From Nematopogon swammerdamellus (taxonomy: Eukaryota > Arthropoda > Insecta > Lepidoptera > Adelidae): a stretch of DNA of 64,000 nucleotides. Shown piece by piece: positions 10,600-20,651 of the stretch. Location of the stretch: NCBI GenBank assembly GCA_946902875.1, contig OX336343.1:21561596-21625595 (forward strand), written 5' to 3'. Position 1 is the stretch's first letter; the number at the start of each line of letters is the position of its first letter. The notes beneath the pieces are model-generated. The model was given only the letters and a program-made list of their open reading frames with translations. It was not told where the DNA came from and ran no database searches. A program made the translations under genes and the position numbers.

Positions 10600-10749
10600 T
10601 AAAAACCGCCTTCAAAAATGTATGAAATAAAAAAAAATCTAACCCTAGAGCTGAAGGCGGTGCTAAAGCAAGAAAAATAACCGACCGCCTTCAACTCTAG
10701 GGTTCGATTTTTTTTTATTTCATACATTTTTGAAGGCGGTTTTTATATT
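10600..10749. repeat. Large hairpin, ~62-bp arms
   Basis: The left arm (about 10600-10661, tataaaaaccgccttcaaaa to gagctgaaggcggt) and right arm (about 10687-10749, accgccttcaactctaggg to ttttgaaggcggttttta) are near-perfect reverse complements around a spacer of about 25 bp. It could be a small MITE or a snap-back copy of the repeat edge at 7600-7680. Confidence 0.75.
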
Positions 10750-11255
10750 TTTTTATATTTATTCTATTTTATTGTTTCCTGTGTTTATTGTCAGTTTTTA
10801 TATAACTATGTGCGTACCTATGAATATACGAAGTTTGCAATATTTGATAAATTGCATTCGATTATGATTGTTTCGGTAAAATCAGTAGTTTCAATATATT
10901 TATTAGATTAAAAGATAGAATTTTTTTTTTATTTAAGTCTCAAGTCATTGAATTTCAAACCCACTTATTAATAATTATTATTGTTTATTGTATAATTTAA
11001 TCCATAGGTAGGTATCCTCGAGTAACCTTATATACGTCGAAAATTTCGCTTGTTCTAATTCTATGCGAGGTAGATCTGACAATCTTCGCAAGTTACAATG
11101 TTTTCTTAGTATACCTTATAAGTATTGTAATTCATATGTATTTAATTTAAGCTATAAATAGTAATTTATACGTTTAATTAACTAGTATGTACTTATATGT
11201 AGTGTATATTATAATATATAATAGTTATTTTCCTTATATTATATTTTACATTCCC

Positions 11256-11440
11256 ACACTCAAGTCTTTTGCTACTACCTACTTATATCTCGCAACATAC
11301 GACTCTCAAACATCCAAAGGTTGACTGGGAGAAATCCCTGTAAGGGATAAGTCCGCCTTTGCCCCTCATGTAAATTGCTTATTGTTTGTTTATGTTAAAT
11401 GTTTTTTGGAGCAATAAAGTATTTCTATCTATCTGAGTAT
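11256..11440 (+). repeat. LINE 3' UTR copy (aaagtatttctatct tail)
   Basis: Contains acattcccacactcaagtct, cgactctcaaacatccaaag, gttgactgggagaaatccc and gataagtccgcctttgc, ending gcaataaagtatttctatct. Related copies are at 39620-39765 and 41385-41520. The ATCT-rich tail and polyadenylation-like aataaa fit the 3' end of a non-LTR retrotransposon. Confidence 0.6.
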
Positions 11441-11589
11441 TATAAGTCGTATATGTAGAAATAATTAACCTGTACTACCGCTCGCAAGAATATTACTATT
11501 TACAATATAAACGTGAATACAAATTTAATATGACATAGGTATTTCAATACTTATTACCTACTTATTAATAAAAAAGTGACCTATGCATG

Positions 11590-11992
11590 TTTTTTTTTAT
11601 GTAATCCGATATGGGTGGCTGAGTCGGAGGGGCCAAAGCGCATGCTCCGACCAGCCAATATCACCTCCGAGAAGGTAGGTGCCATACCGGAGACTTCCCT
11701 GGATTGCTGGCTATACTGGACTAGAGAACACAACCGAGGCTGCTATGCGGCCATCTTACATCCAGTACGGTGGTACCAACCCAGTCGGCTACAATTTGAG
11801 CCTACCACCTAGTAAGGCGCAAGGGAAGGGACCTACAGTTTTACACCGGTTCCAAACGGTGAAGCAGCAGGTGTAGGTATGCACGTAAATTTTTTCATCA
11901 GAAAAAACTCATTGGTACACGCCGACCGGATTCGAACCGAGGACCTCTCGCATGAGAAGCCGATGCCCAAACCACTCGGCAACCCCCCCGCT
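11590..11992 (-). mobile_element. SINE-A, full length
   Basis: On the minus strand: a tRNA-like head with A box TGGCCGAATGG-type and B box GGTTCGAATCC-type sequence, then gcataCCTACACctgctgc, the shared body (taaaactgtaggtcccttcc, ggttggtaccaccgtactgg) and the tail ending ccatatcggattacat plus poly-A. It is transcribed by RNA polymerase III in the general SINE model; mobilisation would need a LINE. The window has at least eight other copies. Confidence 0.9.
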
Positions 11993-11999
11993 ATGTTTC

Positions 12000-12690
12000 G
12001 CGTATATAAGTTTGTAATTGTTTGAGTTTAGATGCCTTGGTGAATTTTATATTTAAGTATCTTATTTTATTTCATCTAAGAATTTAGACTAGATAACACT
12101 AGTAGATGTACCTAGGTATAGTAAAATCTATCGGCAAAACCATAATGTTAGCTTTGTAAGATTCTACGTAGCGATGATAGCCGCTATCTGAAAAGGCGCT
12201 AAGCTTATGTAGCGCTATGAAACAGAATAGCGTTGACGTAGTAATTAACGAAAAGCAAAACTTTAAGTTAATATAAACACTTTCCGAAGTTTTCGCTCGT
12301 CCCTTCCATCGTCTCATGAATAAAGAAATTATAAATAAATTGAATTACGTGTTTAAAATAGGTATTTGAATTAATATTCTAACAATATTTCAGTCTTTAT
12401 GTCATCCATTTATAAATTTTTTTTTATTATTAATTAACATTATTACTATTAGATAATAAAAGAAGAATTAATATTAAAAACTAAACTATCTTAAAAATTT
12501 ATTATAATAAAATAAGCTATAAAAAATTTAATACAACTATTTAAATTAAACAAATGAAGAAAAAGGAGGGTTGCACCAGTTGAGCGTTGGGGGTGCGGTG
12601 GGAGCGCTATGATAGAAAGTAGGCAAATTGTAGAATTAGCCTAGGCATTTTGTAAAATGGCAAATTCTACAAATTGCCTTCGACATAAAC
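12000..12690. other. AT-rich stretch, no gene seen
   Basis: No domain-bearing frame. A short inverted repeat occurs at about 12625-12680 (aggcaaattgtagaatt / aattctacaaattgcct). Confidence 0.5.
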
Positions 12691-12696
12691 AAAAAA

Positions 12697-12868
12697 TCTA
12701 GGTGGTCGAATAGTTTTTAAATATTTCTAACCGACCACCCAGGTGGACAGTAGGTGGTCTGATATGAACAAATATTTCTAAATGACCACCCAGGTGAATA
12801 GTTAGGTGGTTTGATAGGAATAAAATTCCTAACCGACCAACTGGGTGGATGGATTGAGTGGTCCGTTG
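12697..12868 (+). repeat. ~62-bp tandem repeat, about three units
   Basis: Units share taggtggtcgaatagt or taggtggtctgatatg, aatatttctaaccgacc and acccaggtggac. Positions near 12699, 12751 and 12803 start successive diverged units. Confidence 0.6.
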
Positions 12869-12895
12869 GTAACGCAAGAATCACCTTCAGTTATG

Positions 12896-13289
12896 TTTTT
12901 TTTTTTTTTTATGGAAACTGACACGGTTGGCTACATCACCTACAACGTCCGTGATGTCAGCCCATAACACCGGGTGAACTAGGTGCCATGCCAGTGCTTC
13001 CCCCTTTGATCGTGCCGGCTACACTGAACTGGTCGGAAAACACAAACTATTTACATAGCCGTTTAGACCGACGTTTCATTCAGTGCGGTGGTACCAACCC
13101 GGGCGGGTTAAACCCTACCACCAAGTAAGATTAGGAGGGAAGGGACCTACAGTTTTACGAGGAATCCGAACCTCGGTCAGCCTCCAACGGTTAGCGGTCA
13201 CCCATCCAAGTACTGACCGCACCCAGCGTTGCTTAACATTCAATAGCGACAGTTGACTGTCTGCACCGCTAAGCTATCGAGGCTGACAA
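12896..13289 (-). mobile_element. SINE-B, full length, long-head subfamily
   Basis: On the minus strand the copy runs from gtcagcctcgatagctta through the 5S-like block (right end 13190-13245 in plus coordinates), the T-arm-like cgaggttcggattcctcg, the body and the tail gtgtcagtttccataaaa with poly-A. The head keeps the ctattgaatgttaagcaacg segment that separates this subfamily from the shorter-headed one at 20652 and 22249. Confidence 0.9.
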
Positions 13290-13321
13290 TGTATACTATA
13301 CTCTTAATTATAGTCTTATTA

Positions 13322-13688
13322 TTTTTATATGGAATCTGACACAGTTGGTTACATCACACAACTACACACGCGATGTCAGAACAGAACACTTTCGTGAACT
13401 ACATGAACTAGAAGCACGGCAGTGCTCACCTTTGGTCGTGCCAACTGCACTGGACTGGACGGAAACCAACAATTTTCATATTCAGTTCGACCGATCATCC
13501 TCATTCATTGCGGCGCTATTCGAACTCTACCAATCAGTCTGGGAAAGGATCTAATTTTACTTTTAATTCGAACCACGGCCAGACTCACCTGTCAAACGGT
13601 CACCCATATAAGCTCTCGCCGCGCCCGAGTATGCTTAACTTCACGATCGGACGTCGATCTATATCACCAGCGAGCTGGCGATGTTGAA
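13322..13688 (-). mobile_element. Old, diverged SINE-B
   Basis: Alignable along its length with the copy just before it, but with many substitutions: gtcagattccatata tail end, ggtggtacc region changed, and a 5S-like block still reading gttaagcatactcgggcgcg on the minus strand. It appears to be an older insertion of the same family, adjacent in the same orientation. Confidence 0.7.
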
Positions 13689-13876
13689 TTTAAATTGTAA
13701 TTTTGAGATTGGTACGATTCGTGTCAAAGCCCGCATAATCTCTACCTACATAATTTGATTTGATACAGTAGTTAATGGAGTAGGAACGACCGATACGATA
13801 GCATGAACTCATTAAGCTGGGTACGCACTGCGCGCCGCGGAGGCGCGCAGTCCCATACAGTCAAAATGCTTGTATA

Positions 13877-14018
13877 ATGCGCGAGGAGGATCTCGGCGTG
13901 TCGCCGCCGCCGCAGCGGTTCGTCAGTGTTCTCCCTCGCACCCGCACCGTACTTGTATAGTGTATTCGCGTGGCGGGTCGCCCGCTGCGGCGACGACACG
14001 CCGAGATCCGTCCCGCGC
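13877..14018. repeat. GC-rich inverted repeat
   Basis: The arms gcgcgaggaggatctcggcg (13877) and cgccgagatccgtcccgcgc (13999) pair, and the pairing continues inward through tgtcgccgc / gcggcgacga. The loop is about 60 bp. It may be a MITE end or an inverted GC-rich fragment; a smaller palindrome gcgcgccgcggaggcgcgc lies just left at 13827. Confidence 0.65.
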
Positions 14019-14029
14019 ACTATAAGTTT

Positions 14030-14212
14030 CTTCGAATTCGGATGATCGGTTTAGGAGTTATAGAGGAACATACATACATACAGAAAATATTTCTAAAAAA
14101 ATTGTCAATTTAGTCTTAGTATCAAACAATATAATCTAAAAACGCAATATCTCATAAAACAAAGTAACTTACTCCATGACCATCCCTTACAGATTTATTA
14201 TTAGTATTGATT
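14030..14212 (-). mobile_element. Non-autonomous Helitron-like fragment (5' half)
   Basis: Reverse complement of the 5' half of the element at 23440-23827 (ataactcctaaaccgatcat, gtaagggatggtcatggagt). The right-hand end gattagttaat corresponds to the element's 5' side. The 3' half is missing. Confidence 0.65.
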
Positions 14213-14594
14213 AGTTAATTGGGACTAGTTTGAATGAATAATTTCATAAGCATTAATTGTTGGCCAGCACTTTAGTGAGGATATTATTGAGTTCGTATTA
14301 CTATCGTATGGGCATGCCCTTAAGTTATTAATATATTAAGGCAACAAAATACCGCGTCAATACGAAAAACGAAAAGTGGCGGCGTGACGTACAACGGCCA
14401 GCTTGGAAGTTACGAGTAGCAGACGAACGCGATTGCCGCGGTCGAGCATGCTCGCGCGGCAGCCGCGCGCAGTGCGTGCGAAGCTTTACACGGGCAGACG
14501 TGGAAGAATGACTTAACGCAATTTTGATTAAGCCTTGACATTTCAACTTCCAGAAGTATTCATAAAGTGTGAAAGATTAAAGTTATCCTTTCCT

Positions 14595-14807
14595 TACCTA
14601 TAATAAAATCCAACGTCTGCTTTCTGTTTGAGTGTCTGTCTGTCCGCTTATAACTCGAGAACCACTGAACCGATTTTAATAAAACAAAATTCTACGGATA
14701 GCTTGATTCTTCCCATCAACTATAGGCTACTTACTATCACGCTAAATAGCTTATGAGGTTAGCAGTGAAGTGAAATATGAGAGCGGGCGGAGCCGCGGGC
14801 ACAGCTT
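14595..14807 (+). mobile_element. Short Helitron-like element (~215 bp)
   Basis: Runs cctataataaaatccaacg to cgggcggagccgcgggcaca then gcttgtt. A nearly identical copy lies inverted at 22693-22918, including the flanking ccttacctataa. The GC-rich 3' end and AATAAAATC-type start fit non-autonomous Helitrons, although the final tetramer is CTTG rather than the usual CTRR. Confidence 0.6.
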
Positions 14808-14812
14808 GTTCA

Positions 14813-15928
14813 TTATTATATACGGATAACATACGGATCATTGATGTATATTTAGAGATATGCCCATCCCATACATTACTCCCGAACAAATTTGTTCTCG
14901 ACGAGAACTGCATAAATTGCAGATTTCACGGACAGCCGCTTCATACGGCGTGTGCAGCGCGTGTTGAGCGTAAGTCTTACTGTACCGAGTCTGTGGCGCA
15001 AAAGTGCGTGTGTTCAGCATGCCCGGTTGCTGTTACAAGTATTGTAACAGCTCAGATCGAAATTACGTAAAGAATGGCGTCTCCTTCCATCAGTAAGTAT
15101 TTATTTTGCTTGTTTTTTTCTCAAATTTTATGTTAAACAGATTTTTGTATACGTAATTAATATAGAGCGAACGAGAAAGAGTAAAGCTGTGTTTTATGCA
15201 AGAGTAACAGTGACAAACGTTGTTGTTTGTTTCGCCTGAGCATGATATGATAAGACGTGTTAAGAAGCCATGCTGACTTGTGTGACGTAGCTATCGCGTT
15301 CTCGTTCCCACCTGCCTACTGATCATAAGAGCGAGCGGAAATACGACAATCGCGCCGATGGGCGAGCGATGACAACTTTCTCGCTCACTTTTATCATCTG
15401 CTGGCAAGTGAGAACGCGACAGTAACGTCGTAGGGATCGCGTCACGTGACAGCATGGCGGTGTGTAAAATGCAAACACGAAAGTATCTCGTGGCAGGAGG
15501 CGCGGCGCGCTCCGATGCCCGCCGTTTACGGACATGAAACGACTATATGATGTAAGTGTGTGCTTGTGTGAGTATCACAATACTGTGTGTGAATGCACGC
15601 ACACTTGTTAAGACGAAACGTAGTACAGGTTAAATCGCGCGACGTTCGATCTATAAAATTAGACATCAATGATACGGATAAGTACGAAACCCTAAGAAAA
15701 ATTACCAACTCCTTTACCGCGAGCATAGTCACGAAATAAGATATTCACTCAAATTAATTATTATTCCTATTAGGTGGAAACTTTATTACTTGATGAAGCT
15801 TGTTTTGTCCAAGTTATAATAATTACCAACATGATTATAGGACACCAGCTGTGCCCGCGGCTTCGCTCGCGGTAAAGGCGGGGAAGGTTGAACAGTTTCC
15901 TAATAAAGCTAATGAAAGCTAGAGCTTC
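14813..15928. other. Non-repetitive-looking DNA with a possible short first exon
   Basis: This stretch has no recognised repeat until 15841, where the inverted Helitron-like 3' end gcccgcggcttcgctcgcgg appears. At 15074 a start codon is followed by six codons (M A S P S I) and a strong donor-like gtaagt. That could be a short first coding exon, but nothing else supports it. The rest holds no frame with a recognisable domain. Confidence 0.3.
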
Positions 15929-16129
15929 GTGTTTTCGTCCAGTTCAGTGTAGCCGGCACGACCGAAGGGAAGCACTGGCATGGCACTTAGTTCACCCGGT
16001 GTTATGGGCTGACATCACGGAAGTTGTAGGTGATGTAGCCAACCTAGTTCATCCTCCGGTGTTATGGGCTGACATCAAGGATGTTTTAGGTGATGTAGCC
16101 AATCGTCTCAGTTTCCATAAAAAAATATA
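15929..16129 (+). mobile_element. SINE-B 3' fragment with internally duplicated tail
   Basis: Starts within the body (ttttcgtccagttcagtgta) and runs to tcagtttccataaaaaa. The segment ggtgttatgggctgacatca to gatgtagccaa is present twice in tandem, at about 15999-16040 and 16056-16102. Confidence 0.8.
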
Positions 16130-16164
16130 ATTAAAACGAGTACAGCAGTACGAGTAAGTACAGT

Positions 16165-16325
16165 TTCGGGTTCTTCAAGAGGGGCGTGAATAGGCACCTG
16201 TCAGACCGGCATGACATTCGCAACCCCCTCATGCGACCGAATGTCCATGAGCGTCGTTAGACACCTTACGAGTAGCTCGGCTCCCATGGACATTCGGTCC
16301 AGCTTTCAATATATATATTTTTTTT
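16165..16325 (+). repeat. LINE 3' UTR fragment (Jockey/CR1-like family of 49541)
   Basis: Contains tcttcaagaggggcgtgaat, ggcacctgtcag, accgaatgtccatgagcgtc and gttagacacctt, matching the 3' end of the LINE fragment at 49541-49989. A short inverted copy of cgaatgtccatg lies at 16287-16300. Confidence 0.75.
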
Positions 16326-16563
16326 AATTTTCGACAAAGCATCTTGGCTGTACGCTCCACGTAAACCGTCACAAAGCCTAGTTAACAAAAGGCGGTAATT
16401 GTGAGAAAAGATTTCAATCTGTTTGTGATGATTTCCACTATTATGTAGGAATTAAGGTAATAAGGAATTAAGGAATTAAAGTCATTGTGCTTTGGGTTTT
16501 GGCTTCTGCAGGTTAAAAAAAATACAAGACAAATAAAATTATAAATTTGAATACAGACGCCTC

Positions 16564-16672
16564 TTTTTTTGTGGAAACTGACACGGTTGGCTAAACCACC
16601 TACAACATGCACGATGTCAGTCCGTAACGGCTTGGTAACGGTGGTACCAGCCCAGTCGGCTACGATCGGGAC
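16564..16672 (-). mobile_element. SINE fragment, B-type tail joined to A-type body
   Basis: The left part is a SINE-B tail (tggaaactgacacggttgg, gatgtcagtccgtaac). It then jumps to ggtggtaccagcccagtcgg, whose cagtcggctac ending is the SINE-A form of the shared body. The copy is interrupted at its right side by poly-T of the next SINE-A. Confidence 0.6.
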
Positions 16673-17060
16673 CTTTTTTTTTTTTTTTATGTAAACCGGT
16701 TGAGTCGGAGGGGCCAAAGCACATGCTCTAACCAGCCAATATCACCTCCGAGAAGGTAGGTGCCATACCGGAGACTTCCCTGGATTGCTGGCTATACTGG
16801 ACTAGAGGAGAACACAACCGAGGTTGCTTGCGGCCATCTTACATCCAGTACGGTGGTACCAACCCAGTCGACTACAATTTGAACCTACCACCTAGTAATG
16901 GGTAAGGGAACGGACCTACAGTTTTACACCGGTTCCGAACGGTGAAGCAGCAGGTGTAGGTATGCACGTAATTTTTTCGTCACAACAAACTCATTGGTAC
17001 ACGCCGACCGGATTCGAACCTCGGACCTCTCGCATGAGAAGCCGATGCCCAAACCACTGA
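16673..17060 (-). mobile_element. SINE-A, nearly full length
   Basis: Poly-T (minus-strand poly-A) at 16673-16688, the A-type tail, body and tRNA-like head. The head is cut at aaaccactgaattt, where an almost perfect small palindrome begins (see 17058-17093). Confidence 0.85.
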
Positions 17061-17093
17061 ATTTAGCGGCGGGTGGCCGCGCCGCTAAATTCA
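17058..17093. repeat. Palindrome at the 5' end of a SINE-A
   Basis: gaatttagcggc (17058) and gccgctaaattc (17081) are perfect reverse complements; the loop gggtggccgc is the 5' tip of a SINE-A head in inverted orientation relative to its neighbour. This looks like a snap-back structure formed at SINE insertion. Confidence 0.7.
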
Positions 17094-17138
17094 CCTCTTC
17101 TCGCGAAACCGCGCTCAGTAAGACGCAATGCCAGCAGA

Positions 17139-18665
17139 TTCATATTCATATTCATATTCATATTTTTATTGATTCCTTTGGTACCACGGTACACTTGAAT
17201 AAGTCAGTCATACATAACATTTACACACACATTGAATAGAACACAAATTATTATTAGCTAGGTAATTATAAGTAAAATGTTTGGGTTCGAGCAAAAAATA
17301 GCCTTCGTCAATACTTTAAAACTTAATAATAAATAACACAATACCATTTGAATAAAAAGGCATAGGAAAAAAATCACAACATAAAAATATATAATCAAGA
17401 TTTTTAGGTTACATCTAAAATGTCACGAATACAATAAAAGAAGGTACTTACAATAAATTAGAAAAGACTTGCTTGAAAAAAAAATCCACAGTAAAATTTC
17501 ATTTGTCAAAAATAAAAACATAAAAAAAATCATATCAAATAATAAAATGATAAAAACTTGTTAAAAATAAAATTCAATATGAATTTGTCAATTGATATAA
17601 AAGGATAAAAGAGATTAGTAAAAAAAGACTTGCTTGAAAAAAAAAAATCCACAGTAAAATTTCATTTGTCAAAAATAAAAACATAAAAAAATCATGTCAA
17701 ATATGTCAATATGATAAAAACACGATAAAAATAAAATTCAATATGAATTTGTCAGTTGATATAAAAGGATAAAAGAAATTATTAAAAAAATATTAGTAAA
17801 ATATCCTGATAGGTAACACACAACAAAAATTAAAATTAAAATTAAAATCTATATTAAAATTTAATGGTCAACAGAAAAATCAATTATTTGAAATAAAACA
17901 AAAATATACTAAATCTAAGATCTAAGATTAAATGTAAAAATGACTAGAATAATGACTAGATTAATTAGAAATTGTCGCTTAGAGCCTCGCTCACGTCATA
18001 ATAACTTTTATTTATTAACATTATTTTAATTGTTTTCCTGAATTCCTCTAATCCTAGCGCTCTTACTTCTGGAGTTAGTTTGTTATAAAATTTTACACTA
18101 TTTATTATAAAACTCTTCGAGACTTTTGTTAACCTATGCTGGTTAATACGAATAAGTTCACAGTGTCTCGTATTATAGTCATGGATCTGTGAGTTAGATG
18201 GGGTGTTATTTAAGTTTTTCCTAGCATAAATAATATTTTGGTACACATATTCTGCAGTAAAGGTCATAATACTAAGCTCTCTAAAGACACTTCGGCAGGA
18301 GTCTCTAGGTTTCATACCCATTATGTATCTGACAGCACGTTTCTGCAGGATAAATATTCTTTTCGCTTGGGCAGCCGTACCCCAGAACATAAGGCCATAT
18401 GTCATTATACTATGAAAGTAGGCAAAATATACAGTCTTGGCTGTTTGTTTTCCGCATAATTCAAACACTTTTTTAATTGCGTAGCACGCTGAACTTAACC
18501 TTTTTGCCACCTTGTCGATTTGGAGTTCCCAATTTAATTTTTGGTCCATTTTTATACCCAGAAAGTCAACTTCACTGACGGTTTTGAGTTCCAGATCAGA
18601 GAGAATATTCATGACCGGAGAGTTCATGTCAGTTGTTCTTACTCTCAAAGCAAGATTATTCGACT
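17139..18665 (-). mobile_element. 5'-truncated Jockey-like LINE with microsatellite tail
   Basis: The minus-strand element comprises an ORF2 C-terminal part (17965-18648), an AT-rich 3' UTR (17170-17964) and a tail of about four TATGAA-type hexamers at 17139-17166. Within the UTR a ~163-bp unit (starts near 17462 and 17624, both with agacttgcttgaaaaaaaaa) is duplicated in tandem. Truncation at the 5' side is at about 18665. Confidence 0.8.
17965..18648 (-). pseudogene. Non-LTR retrotransposon ORF2 C-terminal part
   Basis: An uninterrupted 227-residue frame. Near its start it has VDFLGIKMDQKLNWELQID, the post-catalytic thumb region of LINE reverse transcriptases. Then come YFAYFHSIMTYGLMFWG (about residues 75-92) and ILQKRAVRYIMG, the conserved HS.(M/I).YG...WG and QKRA.R motifs of the Jockey/CR1 group, and the C-terminal KVSKSFIINSVKFYNKLTPEVR. 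The catalytic YADD box and endonuclease are absent through 5' truncation, so it cannot act alone. The intact frame suggests a fairly recent insertion. Confidence 0.85.
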
Positions 18666-18968
18666 CTTGCTGGACTGTCTAGCTAGCGTATTGATTCGAC
18701 GTTTGAAACTTTGAAACACACTCGCCGTATAATGTATCAATTCTGTAGAGTAGAGTACTTATCAAGCGCGTACAGTCTAGTCCACGTTATCCGAACCTCA
18801 TCACATACATTTTCGCCGGTCAGCTAACCCGCATCATCGTTCAGGTACGGCTTTGAAATGACGAATTTGTCAACATCTATGTACGGACGTAAAATTCAGG
18901 TGTCGCCGGACCGTAACCCTTCTGTATAATACTTACTCGTCGACGCTTGCTAATAGATTATGATGGGA
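18666..18968. other. About 300 bp without recognisable feature
   Basis: Mixed-composition DNA between the LINE truncation point and the next SINE; no domain, no repeat recognised. Confidence 0.4.
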
Positions 18969-19349
18969 CTTTTTTTTTATGGAAACTGACACGGTCGGCT
19001 ACATCACCTACAGCATCCGTGATGTCAGCCCATAACACCGTATGCACTAGGTGTTATGTCGGTGCTTCCCTTCGCTCGTGCCGGCTACAATGAACTGGAC
19101 GGAAAACACAAACTATTTACATAGCCGTTTCGACCGGGGCGTTTCATTCAGTGCTGTGGTACCAACCCAGGCAGGTTGAACCCTACCACCTAGTAAGCTA
19201 AGAAGGGAAGGGACCTACAGTTTTATGTGGAATCCGAACCACTCCAACGGTCGAGCGATAATCCATCCAAGTACTGACCGCGCCCAGCGTTGCTTAACAA
19301 TCAATAGCAACAGTCGACTGCCTGCGCCACTGAGCTGTAGAGGCTGACA
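18969..19349 (-). mobile_element. SINE-B, full length, long-head subfamily
   Basis: Poly-T then the SINE-B tail, body, T-arm-like segment, 5S-like block (in plus orientation agtactgaccgcgcccagcg and ttgcttaac) and the A-box end ctgagctgtagaggctgac. Substitutions are few. Confidence 0.88.
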
Positions 19350-19412
19350 AAGACTTAGCGAATATGTTACAATTTAACGCGAGCGAAGCCAAAGTTGTAG
19401 CAAAATGCATAT

Positions 19413-19722
19413 TTTTTAATGTAATCCAATATGGTTGGCTGAACCAGATGGGCAAAAGTACGTGTTCCGACCAGCCAATATCACCTCCGAAAAGGTATGT
19501 GTCATACCAGAGATACCCGGAGACTAAAGTAAGATGGGAAGAGACCTACAGCTTTACGTGGAATCCGAACCACGGTCAGGCTCCAACGGTCGCGCGGTCA
19601 CCCACCCATCCACCGACCGCGCACAGCTTTACATGGAATCCGAACCACGGTCAGCCTCCAACGGTCGCGCGGTCACCCATCCATCCACTGACCGCGCCAA
19701 GGTGTGCTTATGATACTTTGTA
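19413..19722 (-). mobile_element. Recombinant SINE: A-type tail, two tandem B-type heads
   Basis: The left part (taatccaatatggttggctg, gaccagccaatatcacctcc) is a SINE-A tail. At about 19525-19545 it passes directly to SINE-B head sequence (cagctttacgtggaatccga, accacggtcag, ggtcgcgcggtcaccc). That head unit then repeats at about 19628-19700. The body between tail and head is deleted. The long open frame here reads through the junction and is not a gene. Confidence 0.75.
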
Positions 19723-19929
19723 AATAAAATTAAAATGACCAGCTTTAATAAGTGAGTCCTGATGCAGACAAAATTCGTCGCATATAGGCGGCACACATAA
19801 CGGATGGATAACTAAGCGCAGGTCCACACGTTCGCCGTGTTTCGTCCATATTTCATTTCGTTACATTGTTGTTGGTTAGTGATGCATCCGTGTAGGATTA
19901 TAATTTGTATTAAATTGCATTTGATATAC

Positions 19930-20160
19930 AAGGTGTTTCAGGACAGGGTTTCGTAACTTCAGGGTTAGAAAGGGCTCCATATTTGAAGACAAAAAGCTTT
20001 GAAACTTTTCCCAAATTCGGTAATTTTATAGTACTTTTTGGTGAAAATCGTTTCATCGAGCTTAGGTGGACGGTTAACGTCCACCTTTATTAAATAAACA
20101 GTACCTGGGCGACCGAGCTTCGCTCGGCGTCTACACCTATATATAGATAAACTTAAAAAA
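19930..20160. repeat. Unclassified repeat with a perfect short palindrome
   Basis: Contains ggtggacggttaacgtccacc-like pairing at 20068-20088 and the GC-rich gcgaccgagcttcgctcggc at 20109-20128, which resembles other terminal hairpins. No frame of interest. Confidence 0.35.
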
Positions 20161-20162
20161 AA

Positions 20163-20300
20163 TAACTTATTAAGGTTCTACCTATTAAGGTTCAAGAGAT
20201 ACAGCCCTCGGAAAGACAGACAGACAGACAGACAGAGAGACAGACAGACAGACAGACAGACGGCGTAGGCTTAGTGATACGGACCCCTAAAAAGTTACAA
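20163..20300 (-). repeat. TCTG-repeat family copy
   Basis: Reads aaggttcaagagatacagcc, a run of about 14 cagacaga units, gcgtaggcttagtgatacgg and acccctaaaaa. The family (also at 26330, 33020, 34188, 43320, 44500, 47228, 58060) consists of a (TCTG)n core between gtatctcttgaa... and a ggttccgtatcc-type end. Confidence 0.7.
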
Positions 20301-20651
20301 TATTTTTTTTTAATACGAATGAAAACATCGACAAAAAATAGCAGAACTCTACATAAAATCAAATTACTCTATATAATTTCCACTGTATCATATCTCAAAG
20401 CGCAGCGGGCGTGGCGTCAATATAATAATATAATCCCAGGCTAATTCGTTCCAGGTCACAGGTTCGAGATCCGTTTGCGGCGAGTGCGGTGAAGTGCCAT
20501 ACCACACGCTCGCTGTATCAAAGAGCTAGGGTTTCTGATTTCCCGATCGTTTTTATTCCCGGGACCCGGGAATGAGAAATTCACGTTATCGCGAAATTTC
20601 CCGGATGCGGGAACGAGAATACATGTAACATTTAAGAACATTTATTTAAAG

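Noticed and set aside
14777..15070. 97-codon cysteine-rich frame
   Set aside because: It starts in a Helitron-like 3' end, has no signal peptide or known cysteine pattern, and lacks other support.
19364..19723. 119-codon frame with repeated SFTWNPNHGQ
   Set aside because: It spans a recombinant SINE with duplicated head sequence.
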